Numbered from the stretch's first letter, positions 10,366-20,696 are shown. The stretch: 64,000 bases of DNA from Diaporthe sp. PMI_573 (GCA_021399435.1 JAJTUP010000045.1:465537-529536), one strand, 5' to 3'. The notes: generated by a model from the letters alone, not told the origin. Made by a program: numbers and translations.

Positions 10366-11404
10366 ACTGTTCGGGAATAAATGATTAAAAATTGTTCTGC
10401 GCTATGATGTATAGTATGAGCAGCACATATGATGAAATTGTGATATGTAGTTGATCTGCTCATTTAAGAAGTCATTTGTACGTTGACTCTTTTATATATC
10501 ATTTGAGAATAGGTGGAAGCACAAAAATCACTTTTAGATATGATGGACTTATTTCGAGCTTCCTTCTTACTTACTTCTATCCTCTTCTTTCTTTCTAAAC
10601 AAATTGCGGAATATGATTACCAGATATTTCACATTTAGCAAGCCTTGCCGTAATCTCGAATTGTCGTTGAAGTTGCCGTGAGCAGTCGCTGTAGCTTAAA
10701 ATAGGGTTTCCGAAATTAAAAATCTGAAGTAAGCATTCTATACTTATACCAATCGCTTGGGCTGGCCCACTGAGCCTGCAGATCAGCAGCAGATGTGTTC
10801 ATGGCTTCTCACTTTGTAGATAAACGGATAGATAAATAGATAGACTTGCTGAATTTAGAATATAAAACTGCGTAGTATTGAACGAGGATAGGATGGTGAT
10901 TGTTGCAGTAGCAAGCAATATGTGTTGGAAGAGCATTCGGTTGGATCGCACGTAGTTCGATAGGCCAGACTGGCTGACTAAGCCAGTCACCCCTGACGAA
11001 GGGAAGGTGGCTTCTTCCCCTCTGGGTGAAACGCCCCCCCTTTGTACAGACTTAGACTTAGCATGCAATTCAGACCCAGTTAGTTGCCGCCCCCAGACGT
11101 ACGTACGTACTATCGCCATATGGCAAAGGCCATTCAACAGGTAGAGTACATAATCTGTATTGTACATTATCTCCAAAACAGGTTCACGAAGTACCGTATT
11201 TAGCAGAGGTACGGCCTAACAGTCTGGAAAGTGAAACGTGTAACATGAAAACAATTTGATTTATCAGCAATGGAATTGAAAGGCCCCGTCTTATTACACA
11301 GCTGGAGCCTATGGTGGGTTGTTTAGAGACGCTGACTGCACCGGACCACCGAGTGCCGACGAGTTACTCGGCCCACTGCCGGATTGGACACAATTGTTCA
11401 ACAA
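10366..11404. other. intergenic between divergent TPR and DUF1993 genes
   Basis: No convincing gene. Bases 10860-11160 contain an ACGTACGTACGTAC run and a short stretch (GGCCATTCAACAGGTAGAG) resembling one at 19040-19075; this may be a shared old LTR or MITE, but the match is short. Confidence 0.35.
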
Positions 11405-11412
11405 TATAAAAG
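11405..11412 (+). promoter_or_regulatory. TATA-like element upstream of DUF1993 gene
   Basis: TATAAAAG lies about 100 bases 5' of the ATG at 11513, followed by CT-rich sequence (CTCTCACCTCC; CACTCTCTCATTCACC), a common arrangement around fungal start sites. Confidence 0.5.
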
Positions 11413-11512
11413 CTCTCACCTCCGTGACCAGCAGCTCACAACCACCATCAGCTCACAGCCGTCAACCCAATATTACCAATTATTCACACTCTCTCATTCA
11501 CCTTGAACCACC

Positions 11513-12046
11513 ATGTCGTCGTACACGCTCGCAGACGGGACTCTCCCCCACGCCACCGCCGCCATGAAGACGCTCTCCCACCTCCTCGACAAGATGGAAG
11601 CCTCCACCTCCCCGGCCCCGGAGGCCCTCCTCTCCGCCCGCCTGCACCCCACCATGCTGCCCCTCTCCTTCCAGTTCTCCTTCGCCGCCGACCTGGTCGC
11701 CAAGATGGCCGCCCACCTCGAAGGCACAGAGCCCGAGGACCTGGGCCCCTTCGACACCGTCAAGACCGTCGCCGACGCCCGCGCCCGCGTCGACGCCGCC
11801 GCCGCCCGCCTGGCGTCCGCCAACCCCGACAAGATCGCCAGCCGCAGCGACGAGACCGTCTCGTACGGCAGGGGGCCCGACAAGCCCCCCGGGGAGCTCA
11901 AGGCGCGGGACTATGCGGCGGGGTACGGCCTGCCCAACATCTACTTCCACGTCACCACCGCGTATAACATCCTGCGCAAGGAGGGCATCGACCTGGGCAA
12001 GGGGGACTTCCTGGCGCCCTTCCTGGCGCCTTATCAGTCGTCGTAG
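11513..12046 (+). CDS. DUF1993 family protein, 177 aa
   Basis: Complete single-exon frame with a good start context (CCACCATGT). The protein matches the DUF1993 pattern: an N-terminal helix ending HLLDKMEAS, then LLSARLHPTMLPLSFQF, then FAADLVAKMAAHLEG, and a C-terminal NIYFHVTTAYNILRKEGI before KGDFLAPF. Members of this about 170-residue family occur in fungi and bacteria and belong to the DinB-like four-helix group; their activity is unknown. Codons are strongly C-ending and the gene is much more GC-rich than its flanks, as expected for a conserved, expressed gene. It appears intact and is the clearest host gene in the left half. Confidence 0.9.
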   Translation: MSSYTLADGTLPHATAAMKTLSHLLDKMEASTSPAPEALLSARLHPTMLPLSFQFSFAADLVAKMAAHLEGTEPEDLGPFDTVKTVADARARVDAAAARLASANPDKIASRSDETVSYGRGPDKPPGELKARDYAAGYGLPNIYFHVTTAYNILRKEGIDLGKGDFLAPFLAPYQSS

Positions 12047-12992
12047 AAGATGACCATCAATAGAATAGAAAAAGCATAGAGGGCAATGGCAACTCTTTTT
12101 CTCACCACCACTGCTCTGCCAAGGGTGACGACTTCTCACTTGGAAATGAAAAAGACATCAGGCCAGGCCCTAGGCCTGAAAGGTGTCACGAAAGGTATGC
12201 GTCAGTGAAATTGACCGCAACAGAACAGAGAGTTGGGCTGGCGGCAGTCTCTCTCGCTGGCCCCACAAGACGGAGCGGGGGAATGAAGAGTGCCAACAAG
12301 ACACGAGTCTCGAGGGCGGGAGTAAATACAGTAGAGCACACTGTGCCTCGCCTGTGTGATGTCCGGAGGCTGGTGAAGACGGAAGAAGAGCATCAGGGTA
12401 GCACACACCTTGAATTCAAAACTGACCTGGGTTTTTGGAGCACTATTAGAGATACCCTGAGCTTTGTCTGTTTGATTTCTTGGTCGCATGAAGCGGGCAT
12501 GGGACCCTGCAAATGGCTTTTGACAGAATCAATGGAATCCTATACAAGTCTGTAGCCTCAAAGAAATATTTTCAAAAGAGTTTCGTCTTCTTGCACGTCC
12601 ATCTTCTAAGTGCATTGCAGCCACCCAAGTACACAAGACTGCTCGGCTGCTAGTGCCTTGCATGAGCTTATCTAATCTTGAGTTGTGGGGAATTGGAGGC
12701 AAGCACGGGCAAGTCACCCACTGTCGTCATTCAAGCTGCCTGCCCGCTGCCTGAATACATAACAACTTCAACGTCAACGTCCGCTCGCTGGGGACTTGGA
12801 TTGACTCGTCTGGTCTCTTCTTGTCCGTTATTTATTATGTCGCGTTGGTCGCATCACAGAAGCGTCAAGCCCCAGTCCTAGGCTCACTAGCCACTCCTGC
12901 CACCTCCACACCAGGGTCCACCAGGCGTACCGGGTCCGGCTAGCCTCCCTTCTCATCTGCTGCTACTCCACACTCCCAGGTCGCCTCTACAG
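12047..12992. other. intergenic, no supported gene
   Basis: 3' flank of the DUF1993 gene, with an A-rich stretch at 12058-12078 that could serve 3'-end formation. Short ORFs on both strands show no recognisable protein features. Confidence 0.4.
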
Positions 12993-13706
12993 TCACTTGC
13001 TTGCTTCATATTTACCGCGCCATCTCCTTTGATAGTCTTGTTCTCTCACCTTGGTGCTCTTCTGAGTCTCTAAGAGTGACCCCAAGCTCAACCCCCCACC
13101 ACCATCACCCATACTACTACCACCCATCAAGGTCGAGTAGTCATCGTGGACTTGCGTATACGTGATTCTCCACCTCCTCTCCTGTCGACTACGCGGCGCA
13201 GGCGACGCCGAGGTCTGCGAGTTCGACCTCTCGCCCCAAAACCTCGACCTACTTTGGATGCTTCTCGGCTTGAAAGAGGAGAGACAACACGAGACAGGCG
13301 AGGTCAAAGTCTGGCCATCTTGTGTTTTGCCGTATTCGTCATCCCTAAAGAAAATCATACTTCGACAAGACTTTTCGAGATATACACGAATGTGACGGAA
13401 CAGATTCTCAGGAACCAGTAAAGACTGAGGCGGAGACAGTGAATGCGGACTGGCATTGTATCCTCGGAATGTAGGGGCTGCCATGGTGCGCAGGGGGTTG
13501 ACAATAGAAGTAGGGAAGTGTGACGTTGGGGTCGCGAGATTGCACATGAAACTCGATTCACCCGGCCACAGGATTTCTTGTAGTGCGTCTGTCCGTAGGA
13601 TTGAAGCTACGCTGAGGCTATGGGCCGTGGAGGATGGGTCGGCGGGTGGCGCTAGACTGAGGTCATCAGCGGGAGCTGAGCGAACGGAGTTAGTACCCAT
13701 CTCCAT
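12993..13706 (-). CDS. hypothetical ORF, 237 aa
   Basis: An uninterrupted minus-strand frame starting ATG 13706. The N-terminal 120 residues are Ser/Pro/Ala-rich and low in structure; a central block (FRHIRVYLEKSCRSMIFF, then DDEYGK) has protein-like composition; the tail is Gly/Ser-rich and basic. No domain is recognised. The opposite strand is also partly open (13146-13421), so this may be chance openness in GC-biased sequence. Treat as unconfirmed. Confidence 0.3.
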   Translation of the reverse strand: MEMGTNSVRSAPADDLSLAPPADPSSTAHSLSVASILRTDALQEILWPGESSFMCNLATPTSHFPTSIVNPLRTMAAPTFRGYNASPHSLSPPQSLLVPENLFRHIRVYLEKSCRSMIFFRDDEYGKTQDGQTLTSPVSCCLSSFKPRSIQSRSRFWGERSNSQTSASPAPRSRQERRWRITYTQVHDDYSTLMGGSSMGDGGGGLSLGSLLETQKSTKVREQDYQRRWRGKYEASK

Positions 13707-13855
13707 GGAGACATCTGCAAGGTAACCTCACCCTTGGAATTCCGGCTGCATCGTTTGAGGAAGCGTTGGCACCATTTGTACGTGACAGTTGGTGGAGGTT
13801 CATCGCCGATTTGATCGCGTCCGAGGATCTCATTTACGATTCGCTCGATCAGCAT
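13700..13855 (-). pseudogene. possible CENP-B/psq-type helix-turn-helix fragment
   Basis: The minus-strand peptide starts MLIERIVNEILGRDQIG and continues with TVTYKWCQRFLKR. This resembles the second helix-turn-helix of pogo-type transposases, where a basic FxKR block follows the recognition helix. It is short, and the flanking frame is broken. Possible remnant only. Confidence 0.3.
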
Positions 13856-14842
13856 CCAAATTTCGATCTAATTCGTCCGTTATTCCCGATTCTACCATCC
13901 TCAAGATACAGTAGTCCTGGGATTTCAAAGGAGCTACAAGATGCCGGGAGAACAGACAGGGTGCTTGCCTCCTCCTTCTTGTAAAAGTATTATACATGCT
14001 CATACAGAATCGAAGAAGGAAATAAACAACCTCAGAAATATGCTTTTTATGCGTCGCTCCCCACTCAAGGGCAGAAGCTAGGTTCTGGGCCCACCTATAT
14101 CGGTTGACAGGTGAGAACGTCTTAGTGTTCTCATCCCCAAGAGTCCATTGTTGTCTCCTCGGGATTGATCCGAATGACCCCTTGAGCAAAATAAGATGTT
14201 CGGCTCACTCTGCCTTCTGGGTCAGCCATCTTTGTTATTTGCCCCTAACATTGTTGAACGCTGAACGATCAAGCAGGAGCACTCAATAAGTCCCAACAGA
14301 CTGGGTTCGGGATGTCACGAAACTCCGGCTGAGGCAAAGATGCGTCGCGAGCCGCATGTATGTGTGCATGATGCCGCCTAACGCCTATCGGCCTCAGCTT
14401 CTGTCGTCGAAAGATGCCTGTACCAAGGCTGATGTTCAAGTGACAAATCGTCACAATTTAAGTGGTTACTTAGCTAGCATTTGGCCGCGAAGGACAGAAG
14501 AAAATAGAGCGACCATGGTATACAATGCATAACCTCAGATGCGAATCACCGACGTATCTTAAACGGCCAGCGGTTTAGAAAGGGGAAGGGGCCAGCAGGT
14601 GAACCGAGGTTGGCGCGGGTGGAGAGTACGACGGCGAGTAAACTAAGTTATGGTCAAGCCATGCTACATATGGGAGTTCGGATGCCCGGCCAGCCAGCCA
14701 GCCTGTGCAGATGCAGATGCATGGGAGTGAACGCCTGAAAACCTGCAAACGGAACCCGTTCCGGCCTTAATAACCTTCTCCGAGTCCAAGCCCGAGTCCG
14801 AGCCCGAGTCTGTTCACGCAAAGGTGGATACTGAAAGCATGT
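13856..14842. other. no supported gene
   Basis: Downstream flank of the TPR/F-box gene. An ORF at 13830-14189 (minus) shows no recognisable feature. Simple repeats near 14700 (GCCAGCCAGCCAGCC, GATGCAGATGCATG) and 14790 (CCGAGTCCGAGCCCGAGTC). Confidence 0.35.
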
Positions 14843-16639
14843 TTAAGCCAACTGCTGAGCCAGTGATGCAAGATTGATGACGGGTCGCGAGCTCCGTCTA
14901 TTCGCACCCAGCTTGATGCCGCTCATTGAGACGCATGATGACGGAGACGGTATCGCGTTTCCCGAGATGTTCGGTGTTCTGTCAAACAGGGAAACTGCTC
15001 GTTCGCCCCTGGTATGTGCAACCCATCTCATCTGCCGCCATTTACTGTCGTATTCGTCTATTGCCACGGTCAACTGGCGTAAATCGATTCCAGAGACACC
15101 GCGGCGCATCCACTGATCCTGTATATAGCGTCGGAAGTGGACTGATTCGACTTCGGAGCTGAAGAGAGCCGTGTCTACTTCGGCAGCCAGCCAAGGGCGG
15201 TTGTCGACGTTGCCGGTAGGTAAGCTGGCTATTGAGCGCTCGCACACGAACTCTATACCGCGCAGAGTGTGTCTCTTCAGTGCCTCTGGTTTCCAAGTGG
15301 TTGTACCTAGCAGGGGGGACTGGGTCCACGAAGCTGCTCGGTTCGCCCGAATACGGCCACCATAAAGGTGGAACGCGGCTGTACCTGTTATGATGCTCTG
15401 TATGTGGCTGGCGTAGAAGTTCACTACTGCGTTGAAGACCGTGACGTTTTTCTCACACTGCATAAGCTTGACTCTCTGCGGGGCGCTGTCAGGTCCACAA
15501 ATGGTCCCTATATACACTACTCTCACTCCTCCATGTCCCACTTGATCAGTGTAGTAAAACGGCCTGCGCTCCTGTTCACCATATATTTCGAGCCTTTCCT
15601 TCTCTTCCATGAGTCTAGACTTGAGGCTGTCACTGGTGAAGTGAGGGCCCAGGTACTTCAGCTGACCGGACTCGTCACGCCTAAATGCATGAACCGGGAT
15701 GGTGGAGCTTTCGTATAAGTGTCTGTTCGTACGCCCGGGGTTGTGATCGATGAAATCTGACCGAGGCTCGTCGCTTAACCCGTCGAATTCGCCACGCATG
15801 ATTTCTTGCTCCCGGTGCTCCATCTGTTGCAGCATGAAATCTACCGTGTCTCTACTACAGGTCCCGCTCACTTGGGGGCAGTTCCGCAGAGTTCTGCTGT
15901 CTGTCACGTAGCAGCTACTGGGCACGTCTGCGTCCGCGTCACGAGAAGTGAGTGACATTGTTTCGGGAGACCTCCAGGTTACACCTGCATGAGATAGGGC
16001 TGTGATCATCGCATCAATTCCATCTGCGTCGCTAACGTAAAAGTTCCATGCGGACGATGTCGCTGCTACGTCGGGGTAGAAGTAGGCGGCGGCCCTGGCT
16101 CCAGCCAGTGTACAGTCATACGTAGTCATTGATGCTAGGAGTTTCAGCGGATCTTTGAAATGACTGAAGTAGCTACACGGGCTGCATCTAACGGCGTAGA
16201 TATCCCTTGCAGTCTTTATGGCCGATCTGCCGTGGCGGAGTGCCCACTGGGGTGACACAGTTAAGCAGAAGGTAAGTGCATCCTTAAGAGGTAAAAATCT
16301 CACTATTTTGTGTATAGTCTCTATCGGCAGAACGTCCATTTGGGTGGCACTGGTTGCGATAGTCGTCGATTTGTTCGCCGTCGTCGATTTGTTCGACATC
16401 GTCGTCATTGGCGTTTTGTGTTTCAGCCGTTCCTGACGCTTTGTTGCCGCTCTTTGAATCTGGTCTAATTCTCTGCGTATGATTTTTCCGTTAAGCATAA
16501 AAGAGTTCTGTATGTTCTCTAAAGTCGCTATAACCTCCCGCATTAAAGTTTCGGACTTGTCCGGATTGCCTAGCATTGCATATGTCCATGCTAGATTTCG
16601 CTTACAGGTTAAAGTTTGAGGATGGTTTTGCCTTTCCAT
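14843..16639 (-). CDS. TPR plus F-box protein, N-terminally truncated, 598 aa
   Basis: Open frame of 598 codons. Residues 1-50 are the last part of a TPR array (TLTCKRNLAWTYAMLGN, then SETLMREV). A Thr/Ser-rich linker leads to an F-box at about residues 98-125 (DVLPIETIHKIVRFLPLKD), normally the Skp1-binding part of an SCF ubiquitin ligase. The remaining 450 residues include a segment with YYTDQVGHGGVRVVYIG and FECERSIAS-type text common in fungal F-box proteins of unknown target. Five in-frame residues (HTLNG) precede the first ATG and complete a TPR signature, and then a TGA appears near 16653, so the upstream TPR array has been lost by a break near 16660. It is either a remodelled gene using the internal ATG or a pseudogene with an intact tail. 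Confidence 0.65.
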   Translation of the reverse strand: MERQNHPQTLTCKRNLAWTYAMLGNPDKSETLMREVIATLENIQNSFMLNGKIIRRELDQIQRAATKRQERLKHKTPMTTMSNKSTTANKSTTIATSATQMDVLPIETIHKIVRFLPLKDALTFCLTVSPQWALRHGRSAIKTARDIYAVRCSPCSYFSHFKDPLKLLASMTTYDCTLAGARAAAYFYPDVAATSSAWNFYVSDADGIDAMITALSHAGVTWRSPETMSLTSRDADADVPSSCYVTDSRTLRNCPQVSGTCSRDTVDFMLQQMEHREQEIMRGEFDGLSDEPRSDFIDHNPGRTNRHLYESSTIPVHAFRRDESGQLKYLGPHFTSDSLKSRLMEEKERLEIYGEQERRPFYYTDQVGHGGVRVVYIGTICGPDSAPQRVKLMQCEKNVTVFNAVVNFYASHIQSIITGTAAFHLYGGRIRANRAASWTQSPLLGTTTWKPEALKRHTLRGIEFVCERSIASLPTGNVDNRPWLAAEVDTALFSSEVESVHFRRYIQDQWMRRGVSGIDLRQLTVAIDEYDSKWRQMRWVAHTRGERAVSLFDRTPNISGNAIPSPSSCVSMSGIKLGANRRSSRPVINLASLAQQLA

Positions 16640-16661
16640 TCCGTTTAATGTATGTCACGGG

Positions 16662-17101
16662 AAGGTAGGCCGGTGTTTGCCAGGGGACCGTAATCTGAGG
16701 CCGCAACTTATAGGCATGTGAACATCATGGCGCTTCATACTTCTTCATCCACCTGGGGCGCCGACGCGTTGGAATTCAACCCTGCGCGGTGGTTGCAAGC
16801 TGCAGATGGAAAAGCGGGAGCGGAAGAGTTGGTCACTCCTTCTCGGGGCGTGTTTATCCCTTGGTCTAGCGGTCCGAGGACTTGTCCTGGTCAGAAGATG
16901 TCGCAGGTGGAGTTCGTATCTGTTTTTGCGACTTTGTTTGGGCGGTGTGGTGTCGAGCCGGTTCCTGGGGGTGGAGAGAGCATGCAGCAAGCGAGGCAGA
17001 AATTACTGGACTTGACGCAGGATAGCGAGCCGATTTTGACGTTGCAGATGAACAGGCCGAAGGATGTACACTTAAAGTGGGTAAAGCGAGGTTCTGTGTA
17101 G
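16662..17101 (+). pseudogene. cytochrome P450 C-terminal fragment
   Basis: From 16718 the frame reads VNIMALHTSSSTWGADAL, FNPARW, then the haem-binding loop FIPWSSGPRTCPGQ with its cysteine ligand, followed by the L-helix QVEFVSVFATLF and a normal P450 tail (LTLQMNRPKDVHLKW). The upstream GTAGGC...CTTATAG (about 16670-16715) looks like an intact intron, so this was once a spliced gene. The N-terminal three-quarters (including the I-helix and ExxR) are absent; the break joins the truncated TPR/F-box gene. Not functional. Confidence 0.8.
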
Positions 17102-17417
17102 TGTGTGAGGTCACATGTGGCGGACGAGCGGTGTCTTGTATGCTGACGAATGTTATTGTGAATGCTCGGTCATGTCTAACAAGAGGGATCTAGACAAGTT
17201 AGAGGTATTCGCGGTGAATGAGCAAGAGCTATCCATCGTTTGTGGTGTCAACATTGAATCTCGTTGGTCGATTGGTACATGGGAACGAAGAACCTCTGAA
17301 GGAGCTTGTGGGCGTTGTACATATAATTATGGAGCAATATTGCTTAAGCTGACGCGACACATCATCTGAGTACCTTATTCACCAAGCTGATGTGTACAGA
17401 TAGATAATTGATGCGAG
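17102..17417. other. spacer within gene graveyard
   Basis: No recognisable coding or repeat content between the P450 and LINE fragments. Confidence 0.35.
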
Positions 17418-17449
17418 GTGCGAGATAACCGAGGTGATGGCTGGGAGGC

Positions 17450-17800
17450 GCACTGCGCGCGAGCGCGACCATCACCGTATATGAAGCGGTGGTGGTGTGA
17501 AGATCTGACGGCGCTGCGGAAGTCGTACACGTACTGGAGGAACCGGGCGCGCACGATGCGGCGGGAGGGGCGAGGACGCAGAGCTTCACAGCACGGCGAT
17601 GCGGCGAAGAGGCTCTTCTACCGGACCATTCGGCGGCACCGGAAGCAGCACTGGGAGGAGTTAGACAACGCCGACAACATATGGAAGGCGGCCAAGTATC
17701 TGGACAAGAAGGCGACGGCCTCGTTCGCGTGAGTGCCCCCGATCATGAAGGCGGGAACGGAAGACGAATTTGTCACGGAGAACCAGAACATCGCGAGTTG
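17450..17800 (+). pseudogene. LINE (Tad-like) ORF2 fragment between endonuclease and RT
   Basis: The frame reads RPSPYMKRWWCEDLTALRK, YTYWRNRARTMRREG, then FYRTIRRHRKQHWEE and ADNIWKAAKYLDKKA. This is the characteristic linker between the endonuclease and reverse transcriptase domains of fungal Tad-clade LINEs (KRWW...LR..YTYWRNRAR...IR..KK.HWEEF..NIWKA..YL). It contains one stop after TASFA and degenerates beyond TEDEFVTENQ. It does not overlap the protein part present in the LINE at 32965-35574, so common origin cannot be tested here. Confidence 0.75.
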
Positions 17801-17804
17801 GACC

Positions 17805-17912
17805 AAGTGCAAGGATCAGTCGCTGGCTCATTCCCTGAATCGTAGGAGCTTGGGTTAGGATCAACTCCTTGCCGTCATCCCCATAGCCTTGTACGACTAG
17901 CCTTGACTTCTC
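17805..17912 (-). pseudogene. Copia reverse transcriptase fragment
   Basis: Minus-strand text KSRLVVQGYGDDGKELILT, then Q-P-T-I-Q and SQRLILAL corresponds to the first RT block of fungal Ty1/Copia elements (K.RLVVQGY.D..K...T..PT.Q). Only about 35 codons survive. It belongs to a different family from the Copia element at 53.4 kb, whose equivalent reads KARLVVRGDQQARGQ. Confidence 0.7.
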
Positions 17913-18300
17913 CATTGGCTTGGTAGCCACCAGCGGCCAGCTGCTGTCCGCCGTGTAACAACCTGGCACCAGAGTTCTTTCCCTTATCTACATATTCGAC
18001 GATCTTGTCAAGCTGATCCTTGCTCGCGACGGCCCCCTTGGTGGTCTCGGGAGAGAATGGATCACCCGGAACGGCATCCCGGATACGGCGGGTGAAATCC
18101 GTGAGAAAGCGATCGTAGATCGTAGCCTGAACGTAGATTCTGCTGCCTGCGGCGCATATCTGGCCGTTGCTGGCCGTGATGCCCAGTGTAGCCCAGAACA
18201 AGGCATTTTCCCAGTCCGCATCGTCAAAGACGATGCTGGGGCTCTTGCCTCCCAATTCGAGGGAGACCCTCTTCAAGTTTGTCAGCCTCCAAAAGCTCCT
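17912..18300 (-). pseudogene. aldehyde dehydrogenase fragment
   Basis: The frame reads NLKRVSLELGGKSPSIVF, FDDADWENAL, then GQICAAGSRIYVQ with the catalytic cysteine, and ends at AAGGYQANGE. ELGGKSP and the GQxC motif place it in the NAD-dependent aldehyde dehydrogenase family, which oxidises aldehydes to acids. About 120 of about 490 residues remain; both ends are cut, one against the Copia fragment and one inside a different ORF. Confidence 0.85.
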
Positions 18301-18568
18301 CGCTGGATATGCGCGTTTCATCGTGTTGAGCATGAGAATTGTTTAGGGCTTGTTGTACGTCAACATTGGTAAACGCATCGTTTTCAGCAGATTGGTTGAA
18401 GGATTTGCTGGCCATGGTGCCCTCGCCGATCAGCTTTGGTGCGGATTCAAAACTTTCATCTCCATCATTCCTTGCCGTGGTCACGCTTGATTTTATTGAT
18501 CCTTGGTTGTCCACAGCATTCTTGATTATCTCTACATAATCTGAGTTTCGGTTTAAGTTCTGCGCCAT
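18224..18568 (-). CDS. hypothetical ORF fused across the ALDH breakpoint, 114 aa
   Basis: ATG at 18568 opens a 114-codon frame that begins MAQNLNRNSDYVEIIKN and is Ser/Asn/Glu-rich. Its last about 25 codons overlap the aldehyde dehydrogenase fragment in another frame, so the stop is acquired from foreign sequence. No domain is recognised. It may be the surviving 5' exon of an unknown gene. Confidence 0.3.
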   Translation of the reverse strand: MAQNLNRNSDYVEIIKNAVDNQGSIKSSVTTARNDGDESFESAPKLIGEGTMASKSFNQSAENDAFTNVDVQQALNNSHAQHDETRISSEELLEADKLEEGLPRIGRQEPQHRL

Positions 18569-18569
18569 C

Positions 18570-20141
18570 TTTGATTTACATATATAGCATGAAAAGAATT
18601 GTGAGCTTCAGATTTGGATATCCAATGTGGAATTTCATTTAACTACCTTTTTATATTGCAATATAAGGTCTTTCCTAGGATTTAAGAACATCAGCTTTGC
18701 ATCGTCGACTGTACTACCTCTGGGAACAAGAATCTTAAATTAGGAAACGGAGCAGTTGCTGTAACCAACCTCGTCCCAGGATTTACAAATTCCGATTCCG
18801 TTTCCGAAAATTAGGAATAAATCTCAAGGGACTGTGTACAGGTGTCTCCATCGAATTATCGCCAGGTGTTGGAATATCACTTGGCAGAGCCGTACGCTTG
18901 ACATGACGGGATGACTAAGCGATCCCTGACGGATGGGCTTGCCTATCGTGCCCATCGCACGGAAAGCCTCCCTTTCCCAATAGCTAGACAGCAGCAAGTA
19001 ATCAACACCCAACCCAACCCATCGTTTACGCGATACACGTACGTACGTACAAGAAAGCCCATTCAACAGGATTTAAGCTTATTTAAACTATTAAGATTTA
19101 ATACAGATCTTCTGATAGTACTTGGTACTTCAGATAGACTTTGAGGCATGGAACCTTTGCAACTTGGCACAAAATCAAGGTGATATATTAGTAGGTAGAT
19201 TTAGTTTTCAATCCGATCACAGTACCCTTTAAAAAAAAAAAGTACTATAATCGGTTTAAGAACAAAGCCACCCGCACACCTTACGTCCCTGCACCTCACG
19301 CTCATCCAATCGTATCAGCAGATGGGTTATAGCGAGGTCCTTCTATTTCCAGAACCATATGTTCGGAGTCTGTAAACGAAAATCCGCCGAGCGCTGCTAA
19401 ACCGGCCCAGGCATATGGCTTGAGAAATTCCAGTCTGAGATCCGATTTGTTTGTAAATCTTCCGAAATCTTCTGGCCGGAAAGGTAAACGCGACTTGATT
19501 GTCTCGTATATTGTATCTTTTGGGCCCGTCTCCTCCATTGTTAACTAGACCAATGTCGATATGGTTTCGACGGGCCACGGCTTTCCCCCATTAATAACTA
19601 CCAATACATTTCTGATATTGCTAACAATAATGATCTCTAGTAAAAGGCGCAACGTCACTGATAACTCCTAGCGGTAATAGTAGGGGAAAGCAAAGAATGC
19701 TACCTTCCTTGCGATAACCAGGGGGTCTGGAAGGGCCCTCGTCATAATGAGTAGCGATGGATTCATTTGAAAGCGACCACAGAGCCTAGAATGAGGAATG
19801 CGAGGGAATATTCCTCAACGTATGAATGTCAAATTCCGGAAGTTGCGAATCTGCTTAATGGAACCCTAGCAGAACGGAAGCAGGAAGCAGGAAGCAGGAA
19901 ACAGTGGAGAGGGAACGAAAAGCAGTAAAGGAGAGGCAGGAGACCAGAGACAGGAAATGAGAAACTCGACTGTTATTGTAACCTAACAGAGATTATCATT
20001 CCAGGAATTATCAGAGCCGCCTTTATTCCTAGCGTCAACTCAACAACTCATTTCTTAAACACAACTTGGCCAAACATCAGCCTGCAAAACCCATCAGCCG
20101 TCGTTGAATTTAACCCCTACCCTCATCTTCTCTTGACAGTG
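18570..20141. other. mostly non-coding; weak ORF at 19302-19538 (minus)
   Basis: AT-rich sequence. A 78-codon minus-strand ORF (METTGP-like start at 19538; KPYAWAGLAALGGFSF in the middle) has protein-like composition but no recognised family. A purine-rich tract GGAAGCAGGAAGCAGGAAGC lies near 19876. The 5' flank of the orphan gene at 20142 ends this stretch. Confidence 0.35.
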
Positions 20142-20696
20142 ATGAACCAGCAACCCAGGGAAGTGATTGACCAGAATGCGGACGAGCTGACGCCGCCAGA
20201 GCGATGGCGCCTCAGACAGGCTGGCGTGCCTCTTAAGGAGTCTCATATGAAACATTCTCGAGCCTGGGGGACGGTATTCAAGGACTCCACTGGGCTCCAA
20301 GTTGCCATCGAACTGGGTGCTAATCCAGTCTTTGTGGGCCGCGACGTTCACAAAATCTACAATAAAGAACTGACCGGGCCTATAAACCTTATTCTGCTCT
20401 TCATGGATTGGACTGGGAGACTTTCATCCCACCACTCAGTGACGCGTCGAGGTCTGCTCCCATACATGCAAGCCCATGATTACGACCCAGATCGGTACGA
20501 AGTGCGGCTTCGCGGCACCAATATCACTGTAAACATCCAGGAGTTCGTTACGGGATACGAATCAACCATTACCGCTGATCTGGAACGCTTCATTGATGTG
20601 CAATATTGCACAACATCAGTCCTTTACTACAGCGGAGCTACAAGGCCGGTACAGCATGCTTTGAACTATAGCGATGATGACCTTTTTCCTTTCTGA
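20142..20696 (+). CDS. orphan protein, 184 aa
   Basis: Complete frame from ATG 20142 to TGA 20696. The sequence has globular composition: an acidic N-terminus with PPERWRLRQAGVPL, a hydrophobic strand-like segment (INLILLFMDWTGRL), and a C-terminal half containing NITVNIQEFVTGYES and an acidic end (NYSDDDLFPF). There is no signal peptide or membrane segment and no recognised domain. Upstream bases are AC-rich with short CT runs, compatible with a fungal promoter. Could be a lineage-specific gene; no frame damage is visible. Confidence 0.5.
   Translation: MNQQPREVIDQNADELTPPERWRLRQAGVPLKESHMKHSRAWGTVFKDSTGLQVAIELGANPVFVGRDVHKIYNKELTGPINLILLFMDWTGRLSSHHSVTRRGLLPYMQAHDYDPDRYEVRLRGTNITVNIQEFVTGYESTITADLERFIDVQYCTTSVLYYSGATRPVQHALNYSDDDLFPF

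Noticed and set aside
11498..12139. Gly/Val-rich minus-strand ORF and Arg-rich plus-strand ORF overlapping DUF1993
   Set aside because: Both are reading-frame shadows of a GC-rich gene with C-ending codons.
18224..18568. A genuine ALDH-fusion protein
   Set aside because: The ALDH part lies in a different frame from this ORF, so no fusion protein is encoded.
10860..19090. Shared ACGTACGTACGTAC and ATTCAACAGG words at 11095-11145 and 19035-19070 as two copies of an LTR or MITE
   Set aside because: The match is short and broken, no border repeats or target duplications could be set at either place.
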